A stretch of DNA of 13,778 nt from the NCBI GenBank assembly GCA_934249275.1, contig CAKQKT010000053.1, forward strand, positions 1-13,778, written 5' to 3'. Source of the stretch: an uncultured Sutterella sp. Its GTDB lineage: Bacteria; Pseudomonadota; Gammaproteobacteria; Burkholderiales; Burkholderiaceae_F. Shown here in pieces: positions 7,977-13,778 of this stretch (within the stretch, counting starts at the first letter, position 1; each line of letters opens with the position of its first letter). The position numbers and the translations under genes were made by a program. A model generated the notes under the pieces. That model saw nothing but the letters and a program-made list of their open reading frames with translations, did not search any database and was not told the origin of the DNA.

Positions 7977-8042
7977 AGAAAGGGAGCTGCGGGCGGCATG
8001 ACACGTCGAGCCGTGCGGGCCGCTCGCGAGTGAGGCAAAATG

Positions 8043-8052
8043 TTCGTACGAA
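8043..8052. promoter_or_regulatory. Palindrome in the divergent kinase/recombinase intergenic region
   Basis: TTCGTACGAA is a perfect 10-base palindrome within the 112-base gap between the divergent kinase (start 7976) and recombinase (start 8089) genes. It lies 37 bases before the recombinase start and 67 before the kinase start, a position suited to an operator. I see only weak promoter matches nearby: TTGGGT/CATTTT with a 17-base spacer on the minus strand, three of six matches each. The call is tentative. Confidence 0.25.
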
Positions 8053-8088
8053 AATGCTGACCCAATTGTGCCACCTGCCGCAGAAACC

Positions 8089-9600
8089 ATGTCCGAAAAA
8101 TCACGCATCCATGAGCTGACCGACATCGAGCTACGATATAACACCAAGCTCGCGGACGTTCTGCCGCCCGATCTTGCCGCACCGCTCAAGCTCTTCGAAA
8201 TCGAGACGGCCGAAGACCTCTACGAATGCGCCGCCAACGCGGGCGCCGCATGGTTCAGGCCGATCACGGGCATCGACGCCGCGACTGCAACCGGTCTTAT
8301 GCTCTGGCTCATGAAGAACGGCCGGGACGTGGGCGAAGTGACCGAGCGATTCTTCCTGCCGGGCTGCGCGCCCTCCCCCGAATCCCAATCCGTCGCCACG
8401 CAGGCCTCCGAAGAGGGCATCGTGCCCATGGAGCGCCTCATCGTGCCCGAAAGCCTCAGGGGCGACCGGGGCCTCAACCGCGCGCCGGCCATGGCCTGCT
8501 CGCTCGATGCCTCGGACGACCTGTCAGCCATCCGCGTCTGGCTCCAGGCCCGCGCCTTCAATCCCAACACTCAGGCGAGCTACCGAAAGGAAGCCGAGCG
8601 CTACCTTCTCTGGTGCCTCATTGAGCGCCGCACGGCGCTCTCCTCCATCAGAGCGGGAGACGCCGCCCTCTTTCTGCGCTGGCTCGAAGGACTCGGGCGC
8701 ACGGACGAAAAGGCCTGGGCGCAGCAGTGGCGCATTCCGCAGAGCCGGTGGATCGGCCCCAAGAACATGCCGCGGACCTCGCCCGCCTGGCGCCCGTTCA
8801 ACGGACCGCTCTCCGCTACGAGCCGCCGCAACGCCGTCGTGGTCGTCCGGCAGCTCCACAACTTTCTCAAGAACACGGGCTATCTCATCTTCAGCCCCTT
8901 CGACCAGGTGAGCCCCAAGGTCCCGCTTCTCAAGGGCGAAGGCGCGCCGCAGGCCTTTGCCGACAGGTCCCTCACCGACGAGCAGTGGGCCGAGATCGTC
9001 TCGCACCTCGAGATGATCCCCGAAGGCTGGCCCAGGGAGCGCATGAAGCTCATTCTGATGATGGGCAAGAGCCTCGGCATGCGCGCTTCCGAAATGCTCG
9101 ACGCGCGCACGGGCTGGATCGTCGAGCGCCGCGTGGGCTTCAAGGTCCGCGCCGCCATCGAAATCGTCGGCAAGGGCGCCAAGGTACGGCGTCTTCCCCT
9201 CAACGACGAGCAGCGCACGATCATCGACGACGCGCTCCGAGCCCGCGGCATCGCCGGCGTGGCCGGGTCCGATCCCGAAACCCCGCTCCTCATCAACCTC
9301 GGCCGCGGCAAGAACCCGAACGGCCCCATGACCCGCAGCGGGCTCTACGTCGTGCTCACGAAGTTCCTGGAAGAAGTGGCGCTCGACGTCGCCTCAAGTC
9401 GCCCGATGGACGCCGCAAAGCTGCGCGCCTCCTCCACCCACTGGCTCAGGCACACGTTCGCCGTCAATGCCCTCACCGGCATGAGCGTCAACGTCGTGCA
9501 GGCCGCCATGGGCCACGCCTCCGTCGCGACCACCGGCCGCTATCTCTCGCCCGAAGAAGAGGCGATGAGCGAAGCGATGGAAAAAATGAAGGCGCTCTGA
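8089..9600 (+). CDS. Tyrosine recombinase/integrase with DUF3701-type N-terminal domain
   Basis: A 503-residue site-specific recombinase (phage integrase family). Residues about 20-80 resemble the DUF3701 domain: LFEIETAEDLYECA followed by AAWFRPITGIDAATATGLMLWL, a small helical, HhH-like unit. A SAM-like core-binding domain spans about 145-270 (WLQARAFNPNTQASYRKEAERYLLW). The catalytic domain has every expected active-site residue: R332 (GMRASEM), K362 (GKGAKVRRLPL), H451 and R454 (HWLRHTF), H476 (MGHASVATT) and nucleophile Y485 (GRYLS). It therefore looks active. The ATG at 8089 was preferred over an in-frame GTG at 8068; neither has a strong ribosome binding site. It stands alone, divergent from the kinase and convergent with holB, with base composition like its neighbours. 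It may be a resident chromosomal recombinase rather than a fresh insertion. XerC/XerD are similar in the catalytic half but shorter and lack the extra N-terminal domain. Confidence 0.9.
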   Translation: MSEKSRIHELTDIELRYNTKLADVLPPDLAAPLKLFEIETAEDLYECAANAGAAWFRPITGIDAATATGLMLWLMKNGRDVGEVTERFFLPGCAPSPESQSVATQASEEGIVPMERLIVPESLRGDRGLNRAPAMACSLDASDDLSAIRVWLQARAFNPNTQASYRKEAERYLLWCLIERRTALSSIRAGDAALFLRWLEGLGRTDEKAWAQQWRIPQSRWIGPKNMPRTSPAWRPFNGPLSATSRRNAVVVVRQLHNFLKNTGYLIFSPFDQVSPKVPLLKGEGAPQAFADRSLTDEQWAEIVSHLEMIPEGWPRERMKLILMMGKSLGMRASEMLDARTGWIVERRVGFKVRAAIEIVGKGAKVRRLPLNDEQRTIIDDALRARGIAGVAGSDPETPLLINLGRGKNPNGPMTRSGLYVVLTKFLEEVALDVASSRPMDAAKLRASSTHWLRHTFAVNALTGMSVNVVQAAMGHASVATTGRYLSPEEEAMSEAMEKMKAL

Positions 9601-9610
9601 GCTGCCTTCG

Positions 9611-9622
9611 GAACTGCAGTTC
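9611..9622. repeat. 12-base perfect palindrome after the recombinase gene
   Basis: GAACTGCAGTTC, perfect over 12 bases, starts 11 bases after the recombinase stop. It could be a protein-binding or recombination core site, or be chance in a short GC-rich gap; no second copy was noticed in the window. Confidence 0.3.
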
Positions 9623-9632
9623 GGAAAAGGAT

Positions 9633-9670
9633 CGGGCCCGGCGCTCCATCTTCGGAGTCCGGGCCCGTTT
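9633..9670. terminator. Intrinsic terminator between convergent recombinase and holB genes
   Basis: CGGGCCCGG (9633-9641) pairs perfectly with CCGGGCCCG (9659-9667), with an inner CTCC/GGAG helix (9644-9647 with 9654-9657) around a six-base loop. TTT follows on the plus strand, and CCTTTT lies just beyond on the minus strand. It sits 32 bases after the recombinase stop and 22 bases after the holB stop, so it can serve both. The U tracts are short but the stem is very stable. Confidence 0.75.
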
Positions 9671-9689
9671 GCGATTTCTGAGGAACTTG

Positions 9690-10733
9690 TCAGACCTGAG
9701 CGCCGAGCGCTCTTGCGTAGACGAGCAGGACGCCCTCCCAGACCTGGCGGGCGGCGAGCGGGTGCTCGGCCGAACGGCGCATTTCGGCAACGGCGGCATT
9801 GAGGGAAAGCAGATTCTTCATGGTCGCATCGGCGGCGATGCCTTCGAGCACGTCGCGCTCGCGGATGAAGAAGTGAGGATCGGCGCCGGACTTCACGCGA
9901 AGAAGGTCGTAGCACCAGCGGGAGAGAAAGAGCGCAACGGCCGGGATCGCCATGGCGGCCGAATAGCCGCGGATGATGCTGTCGGGCGTCAGATTGCGGC
10001 CCTTGGCAAGCAGATCGCGCAGTGTGGCCGAAGCCTTCGCGTCGAGCGTGAGGCCCGTGATGTCCTTGACGGCGTTGAGCGGTGCGCCGCCCGCCATGGC
10101 GAGCGCAACCTCGGGATCGGCCTTGAGACGCTTCTGGGTCGAAAGCCAGGCAAGCGCCTCCTCCTTCGACGGGACGCCCACGCGCAGGAGGCGGGACCTC
10201 GAGCGGATCGTCGGAAGAACGGCATCGATGTCGTCCGCGGCTAGAATGAAGATGCAGCCCTCGGGCGGCTCCTCCATGGACTTCAACAGGGAGGCCGCGG
10301 CTTCGGCGCGGACCATGTCGGCCGGATAGACGATCACGCAGCGGCGGCCGCCTCGGCTCGGGGCCATCGTGAGGAAGTCCGTGAGCGCACGGAACTGATG
10401 AATGCGGATTTCTCGCGAAAGCTTCTTCGAGGAGGAAGCTGTTTCGGGCGGGGTGTACGGCAGATCGAGCGCGCTCGCCAGGAATTCGCTCACGACGATG
10501 CGGCAGTCCGGATGGCCGTTGGCATGCATCATGCGGCAGCCCGAGCACTTGCCGCAGGGCGAGCCGTCGGCCTTCGGGCTTTCGCACAGAAGACGCTCGG
10601 CAAACCAGCGGGCGAGCTCGAACGTGCCCACGCCGGGCATGCCGTAGATGAGAACGGCGTTGGGGAGCCGGTCGCGCATCGCATCGAGGCGCGCTGCGGC
10701 CTCCTCAAGCCAGGGATACTGAGTCAGAGCCAT
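9690..10733 (-). CDS. holB: DNA polymerase III subunit delta'
   Basis: Clamp-loader subunit that, with delta and the gamma/tau subunits, loads the beta sliding clamp at primer termini. The 347-residue length is typical. The N-terminal AAA+ module has a degenerate P-loop, GMPGVGTFELA (31-41), without the Walker lysine, as is normal for delta'. The zinc-binding cysteines are C50, C60, C63 and C66 (CGKCSGC). Further on are SLLKSMEEPPEGCIFIL (148-164) and TIRSRSRLLRV, where the usual SRC motif reads SRS. The C-terminal half is a divergent helical collar domain. The ATG at 10733 lies inside the end of tmk (10-base overlap), preceded by AAGGAA, so it is translationally coupled to tmk. This tmk-holB pairing is conserved in many proteobacteria and supports the call. 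Confidence 0.93.
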   Translation of the reverse strand: MALTQYPWLEEAAARLDAMRDRLPNAVLIYGMPGVGTFELARWFAERLLCESPKADGSPCGKCSGCRMMHANGHPDCRIVVSEFLASALDLPYTPPETASSSKKLSREIRIHQFRALTDFLTMAPSRGGRRCVIVYPADMVRAEAAASLLKSMEEPPEGCIFILAADDIDAVLPTIRSRSRLLRVGVPSKEEALAWLSTQKRLKADPEVALAMAGGAPLNAVKDITGLTLDAKASATLRDLLAKGRNLTPDSIIRGYSAAMAIPAVALFLSRWCYDLLRVKSGADPHFFIRERDVLEGIAADATMKNLLSLNAAVAEMRRSAEHPLAARQVWEGVLLVYARALGAQV

Positions 10734-11338
10734 TTTTGAAATTCCTTCTCGAGCTTGGCGGCGATGACCTCGGGCGGCTCCTCGGCATTGACGATGATGA
10801 AGCGGCTCGGATCGCGGCGGGCGCGGTCCAGATAGGCATTGCGAACGCGCGTGAAGAAATCCGCGCTCTCGCGCTCGAATCGATCGCCTTCGCCGGCGCG
10901 AATCGAGCGGCGCCTTGCGGCCACCTCGGGCGAAAGATCGAAGAGCACCGTCACGTCGGGCGCGAAGCCCGAGAGCGTCCAGTCTTCGAGAGCCTCGACG
11001 TCCTCGCCCTTCATGCCCTTGCCGCCCGTCTGATAGGCGTAGGTCGCGTCGGTGAAGCGATCGGAGAGAACCCAGGCGCCGCGCTCAAGCGCAGGCTTGA
11101 TCACCTTTTCGGCATGCTCGCAGCGGGCCGCGAAAAAGAGCAGCGTCTCGGTGCGGGGCGTCATCTCGTCCGCAAGGAGCAGGCCGCGGATCTTTTCGCC
11201 AAGCGACGTTCCGCCCGGCTCGCGAGTGCGCACGACCTCGCGGCCCGACGCCGTGATCAGGCGATCGAGCCCGTCGATCTGCGTGGTCTTGCCGGCACCG
11301 TCAATGCCTTCAAAGGAAATAAAGCGGCCTCTAGCCAT
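10724..11338 (-). CDS. tmk: Thymidylate kinase
   Basis: Cytoplasmic enzyme that phosphorylates dTMP to dTDP with ATP, an essential step to dTTP. The 204 residues match the family. It has the P-loop FEGIDGAGKTTQ (residues 9-20), the REPGGTSLGE segment (39-48), the DRFTDATYAYQ motif with D93-R94 at the nucleotide site, and an arginine-bearing LID-like segment RRRSIRAGEGDRFE (about 151-164). The start at 11338 is supported by a GGAGA site seven bases upstream and by the immediate MARGRFISFEG beginning. It overlaps holB by 10 bases, forming a two-gene operon. A TAAAAT at 11393-11398 on the minus strand may be its -10 element, but no convincing -35 accompanies it. Confidence 0.97.
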   Translation of the reverse strand: MARGRFISFEGIDGAGKTTQIDGLDRLITASGREVVRTREPGGTSLGEKIRGLLLADEMTPRTETLLFFAARCEHAEKVIKPALERGAWVLSDRFTDATYAYQTGGKGMKGEDVEALEDWTLSGFAPDVTVLFDLSPEVAARRRSIRAGEGDRFERESADFFTRVRNAYLDRARRDPSRFIIVNAEEPPEVIAAKLEKEFQKWL

Positions 11339-11419
11339 GTGTCATTCTCCGAACTGATATTCCTGCGGCCGCGCACGGCGGCCCGCATCGGCATTTTAGC
11401 GGACATGACAGCACTTCAC

Positions 11420-11441
11420 GCCCGCTTCAGAAACGGCGGGC
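11420..11441. repeat. Short inverted repeat upstream of mltG
   Basis: GCCCGC (11420-11425) and GCGGGC (11436-11441) could form a 6-bp hairpin with a 10-base loop. It lies in the 190-base divergent region between tmk and mltG, upstream of the probable mltG -10 element. No T tract follows, so it is not a terminator; a regulatory role is possible but unsupported. Confidence 0.2.
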
Positions 11442-11463
11442 ATGATGACGGCTCCGCCCGCGC

Positions 11464-11469
11464 TACAAT
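11464..11469 (+). promoter_or_regulatory. Probable -10 element for mltG
   Basis: TACAAT matches the sigma70 -10 consensus at five of six positions and lies 59 bases before the mltG start codon. No good -35 hexamer is present at 16-18 bases, so an activator or another upstream start may be used. Confidence 0.35.
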
Positions 11470-11528
11470 GAAGCGCGAAAAATCCATCCACTCCAACGCA
11501 CAAGCACACTTTTTCAGGACTTCCCGCC

Positions 11529-12779
11529 GTGACGCAAGAAGACAAGCCGAACACCGAAGCCGCCGCTCCCGAAACGCAGGAGACAAAGACCCCCGCGCCC
11601 GAAGCCAAGCCCGAAGACGCCGTCTCTTCATCTGGCGTCGCGCCCGAAAAGCAGGCCGAAGCCCCGGCGGACGACAAGCCCGCAGAGGGCGCTTCGGAAG
11701 GTCCGAAGCCCGCCCGGCGCAAGTCGAAGCTCAGCACCCGCATCGCCGCGGGCGCGCTTCTTCTCGTGTGTGCCGCCATGGGACTGCGATGGGAGGCCGA
11801 CCAGCGCGTCTTCGAGCGTCCGGTAGCATCCGCAACGCCCGACGCGGCCGTGCGCATTACGGTCGAAACGGGCGACTCCGCCCGGCGCGTGATGGACCGC
11901 CTGCGCGAAGCGGGCCTCAAAATCGACGACTTCAACATGCGCCTTGCCGCCCGCCTCGTGAAGGCTCACAAGCTGTCGAGCATTCATACGGGCACCTATG
12001 AATTCCAGCCCGGCCTCACGCCCGCCGGCATTCTCGAGACCCTTGCCAAGGGCCCCATCGTGGATCAGGCGCTCCGCATTCCCGACGGCGCGCCCGTGTG
12101 GGAGGTGCTCGCCATCTTCCGCAACGCAACCGCCCTCAAGCAGACGACCGCCTCCATGTCCGAGGACGATCTGAGGCTCGCGCTCGGGATCGAAGCCGGC
12201 TCGCTTGAAGGGTGGTTCGCCCCCGACACGTATCACTACACGTCGGGCAGCGCCGACCTCGCCGTCATGAAGAAGGCGGTCGCCAGCCAGAAGGCCATTC
12301 TCGAAAAGGCCTGGGAGAGCCGATCCGCAGCCGCTCAGGCTAAGACGCCCTACGAAGCCCTGACGCTCGCCTCCATCATCGAGAAGGAAACGGGCCTTGA
12401 CACGGACCGCCATCTCGTGAGCTCCGTCTTCAACAACCGCCTGCGCATCAGGATGCCGCTGCAGACCGACCCGACCGTGATTTACGGCATCGGACAGAGC
12501 TTCAGCGGCCGCCTCACCAAGAAGGATCTGCAGGCGCCGACGCCTTACAATACCTACGTCATCCCGGCGCTTCCGCCCACCCCGATCGCCTCGCCAACCC
12601 GGGCCTCGATCGAGGCGGCGCTCAATCCCGCCGACACCAAGTTCCTCTACTTCGTCTCGAAGGGCGACGGCACGAGCCAGTTCTCGCAAAGCCTCGCCGA
12701 GCACAACCGCGCCGTCAGGCAGTTCATCCTGAACCGCCCCAAGACGCAGAAGAAGGCCGAGCCGAAGACCAACCCGTAA
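11529..12779 (+). CDS. mltG: Endolytic murein transglycosylase
   Basis: Inner-membrane enzyme of the YceG/MltG family that cleaves nascent glycan strands and is thought to set their length by releasing them from the synthetic machinery. The 416 residues comprise a Pro/Ala/Glu/Lys-rich cytoplasmic tail (1-66), a single membrane helix (about 69-86), a LysM-like region (about 105-190) and the catalytic domain. Family motifs include EGWFAPDTYHY (227-237), LASIIEKETG (280-289; E285 is the likely counterpart of the E. coli catalytic Glu218), MPLQTDPTVIYGIG, TPYNTYVIPALPPTPI and FVSKGDGTSQFSQSLAEHN. The start is a GTG with AGGA nine bases upstream; the next in-frame methionine would remove the membrane anchor. 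It is followed 12 bases later by ygfZ. It is divergent from tmk, unlike the common mltG-tmk order. Confidence 0.95.
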   Translation: MTQEDKPNTEAAAPETQETKTPAPEAKPEDAVSSSGVAPEKQAEAPADDKPAEGASEGPKPARRKSKLSTRIAAGALLLVCAAMGLRWEADQRVFERPVASATPDAAVRITVETGDSARRVMDRLREAGLKIDDFNMRLAARLVKAHKLSSIHTGTYEFQPGLTPAGILETLAKGPIVDQALRIPDGAPVWEVLAIFRNATALKQTTASMSEDDLRLALGIEAGSLEGWFAPDTYHYTSGSADLAVMKKAVASQKAILEKAWESRSAAAQAKTPYEALTLASIIEKETGLDTDRHLVSSVFNNRLRIRMPLQTDPTVIYGIGQSFSGRLTKKDLQAPTPYNTYVIPALPPTPIASPTRASIEAALNPADTKFLYFVSKGDGTSQFSQSLAEHNRAVRQFILNRPKTQKKAEPKTNP

Positions 12780-12791
12780 AACGAAGAAATC

Positions 12792-13775
12792 ATGAACTGC
12801 AACGCCAATGCCTGCGCGCCCGCTGACGACAATGCCGGCCGCTTCACCCTCTCGACGGCCGCCTCCTGCTGCCGCGTCACCGAATACGGCCTGATGCGCG
12901 TTTCAGGCAAGGACGCCGTCTCGTTCCTGCACGGCCAGTTTACGAACGCCGTGACGGGCCTTGCCGACGAAGTCCGCAATGCGGGCTACTGCACGCCGAA
13001 AGGCCGCCTGCTCGCCACGTTCCGCGTCTGGATGGACGGCGACGACGTCATGATGCTTGTTCCCAAGGCCATCGCGCCCGCCTTCTTCAAGCGCCTGCGC
13101 ATGTACGTGCTCCGCGCCGACGTAACCTTCACCTGCAACGGCGCCGACGTCGTCATGACCGGCGTGCCGGCCAACGCCGAAGCGTTCCTCGAAGCCGCGA
13201 GCCTGCCCGTTCCGGCCGCAGGCCGCGTCGTGCGTCACGACGGCCTCGTCATTCTCGACGCCGAGCCCGCCTCCGCGATCGAAGGCTTCTGCGCCGGCGG
13301 CCGCCGCGCCCTCATCATCGCCCCGAAGGACGACGCCCGCTTCGCCGACGCCTCCTCCGACTCCGCCCTCTGGTGGGCCTCCGAAATCGCCTCCGGCAAG
13401 GCCACCGTCTGGCTGGGCTCCCGCGAGCTCTTCGTCCCGCAGGCCGTCAACTACGAACTCACGGGCGGCGTCGTCTTCAACAAGGGCTGCTACCCCGGCC
13501 AGGAAGTCGTCTCCCGCGTCCAACACATCGGCGAAACGAGCCGCCGCGCCGCCTTCGGCCTCGTAGCCGGCACCGCCGCACCGCTCCCCGGCGCTCCCGT
13601 CTACTGCGACGGCGCCGAGGCGGGCTTCGTGATCCAGTCCGTCGCGGGCGAAATCTCGACCCTCGTCGCCTTCTCGTCGCTGCGCACCGCCCTCACCGGG
13701 CGCCTCACGCTCACCCCCGAAGGCGCACCGATCTCGGTCCTCCCCCTCCCCTACAAGATCCCGGCCGCACAATAA
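12792..13775 (+). CDS. ygfZ: Folate-binding Fe-S cluster assembly/repair protein YgfZ
   Basis: Tetrahydrofolate-dependent protein of the YgfZ/GcvT-like (COG0354) family that supports the maturation or repair of certain Fe-S enzymes. The 327-residue protein has the HGQFTNAVTGL motif (47-57), AGYCTPKGRLLATFRVW (64-80) and the family hallmark NKGCYPGQEVVSRV (230-243), with Cys233 of the K-G-C-Y-x-G-Q-E signature present. The N-terminal 14 residues, with Cys3 and Cys8, are a small extension before the fold begins. The start at 12792 has only a weak purine run (GAAGAAA) and lies 12 bases after mltG, so translation probably depends on read-through from mltG. Its stop is three bases from the window end, so any terminator lies outside. 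Confidence 0.94.
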   Translation: MNCNANACAPADDNAGRFTLSTAASCCRVTEYGLMRVSGKDAVSFLHGQFTNAVTGLADEVRNAGYCTPKGRLLATFRVWMDGDDVMMLVPKAIAPAFFKRLRMYVLRADVTFTCNGADVVMTGVPANAEAFLEAASLPVPAAGRVVRHDGLVILDAEPASAIEGFCAGGRRALIIAPKDDARFADASSDSALWWASEIASGKATVWLGSRELFVPQAVNYELTGGVVFNKGCYPGQEVVSRVQHIGETSRRAAFGLVAGTAAPLPGAPVYCDGAEAGFVIQSVAGEISTLVAFSSLRTALTGRLTLTPEGAPISVLPLPYKIPAAQ

Positions 13776-13778
13776 GGC

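Noticed and set aside
8068..8073. TGGCAC on the minus strand upstream of the kinase, as a sigma54 -24 element
   Set aside because: The required GC at the -12 position does not follow at the fixed distance (GG-N10-GC); the nearest GC is three bases too far.
8068..8088. GTG at 8068 as the recombinase start
   Set aside because: It adds only seven residues with no better ribosome binding site; the ATG at 8089 is simpler, though the GTG is not excluded.
8727..12001. Long open frames overlapping the recombinase, holB, tmk and mltG (8727-10244 plus, 9394-10587 minus, 10736-12001 plus)
   Set aside because: They cross gene boundaries and intergenic regions, lack motifs, and conflict with well-supported genes in other frames.
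1..13778. CRISPR arrays, tRNA or rRNA genes, insertion sequences and toxin-antitoxin pairs
   Set aside because: No regularly spaced repeats, transposase motifs, or tRNA/rRNA-like segments were seen on either strand; the gaps are too short to hold an array.

Overview
The window is GC-rich, densely packed Gram-negative chromosome. The domain content and the tmk/holB, mltG and ygfZ genes fit a betaproteobacterium. My best guess is the Sutterella/Parasutterella group, because of the high GC, the PhnD-type sensor kinase and the DUF4418 protein, but that is an inference without any similarity search. No stretch over 300 bases lacks a gene; the longest gap is about 190 bases (11339-11528).

Left part (1-5221, minus strand): a self-regulated multidrug efflux operon. 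A strong sigma70-type promoter (5193-5221) overlaps a tandem pair of TetR-type operators (5160-5197). It drives a TetR repressor, a periplasmic adaptor lipoprotein and an inner-membrane RND pump, with gaps of 14 and 12 bases. A further reading frame with a strong ribosome binding site begins at 78 and runs off the window; it sits where an outer-membrane channel gene would be expected.

Middle (5239-8088, minus strand): a small four-helix membrane protein of the DUF4418 type with its own promoter and terminator. It lies downstream of a membrane histidine kinase with a PhnD-like periplasmic sensor domain and no adjacent response regulator.

Centre right (8089-9670): a complete tyrosine recombinase with a DUF3701-type N-terminal domain, on the plus strand. 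It is divergent from the kinase gene and convergent with holB across a bidirectional terminator. No cargo, phage genes or attachment-site repeats are visible around it.

Right part (9690-13775): housekeeping genes. tmk and holB overlap on the minus strand (dTMP synthesis and clamp loading). Divergent from them, mltG and ygfZ (peptidoglycan glycan-strand release; folate-dependent Fe-S protein maintenance) form a plus-strand pair. The same genes occur together in many proteobacteria, but usually with mltG, tmk and holB in one direction, so the order here suggests a local inversion.

I found no clear novel multi-gene system. The most useful leads are the tandem TetR operator, the orphan sensor kinase with a changed ATP-binding motif, the free-standing DUF3701 recombinase and the rearranged mltG/tmk locus.
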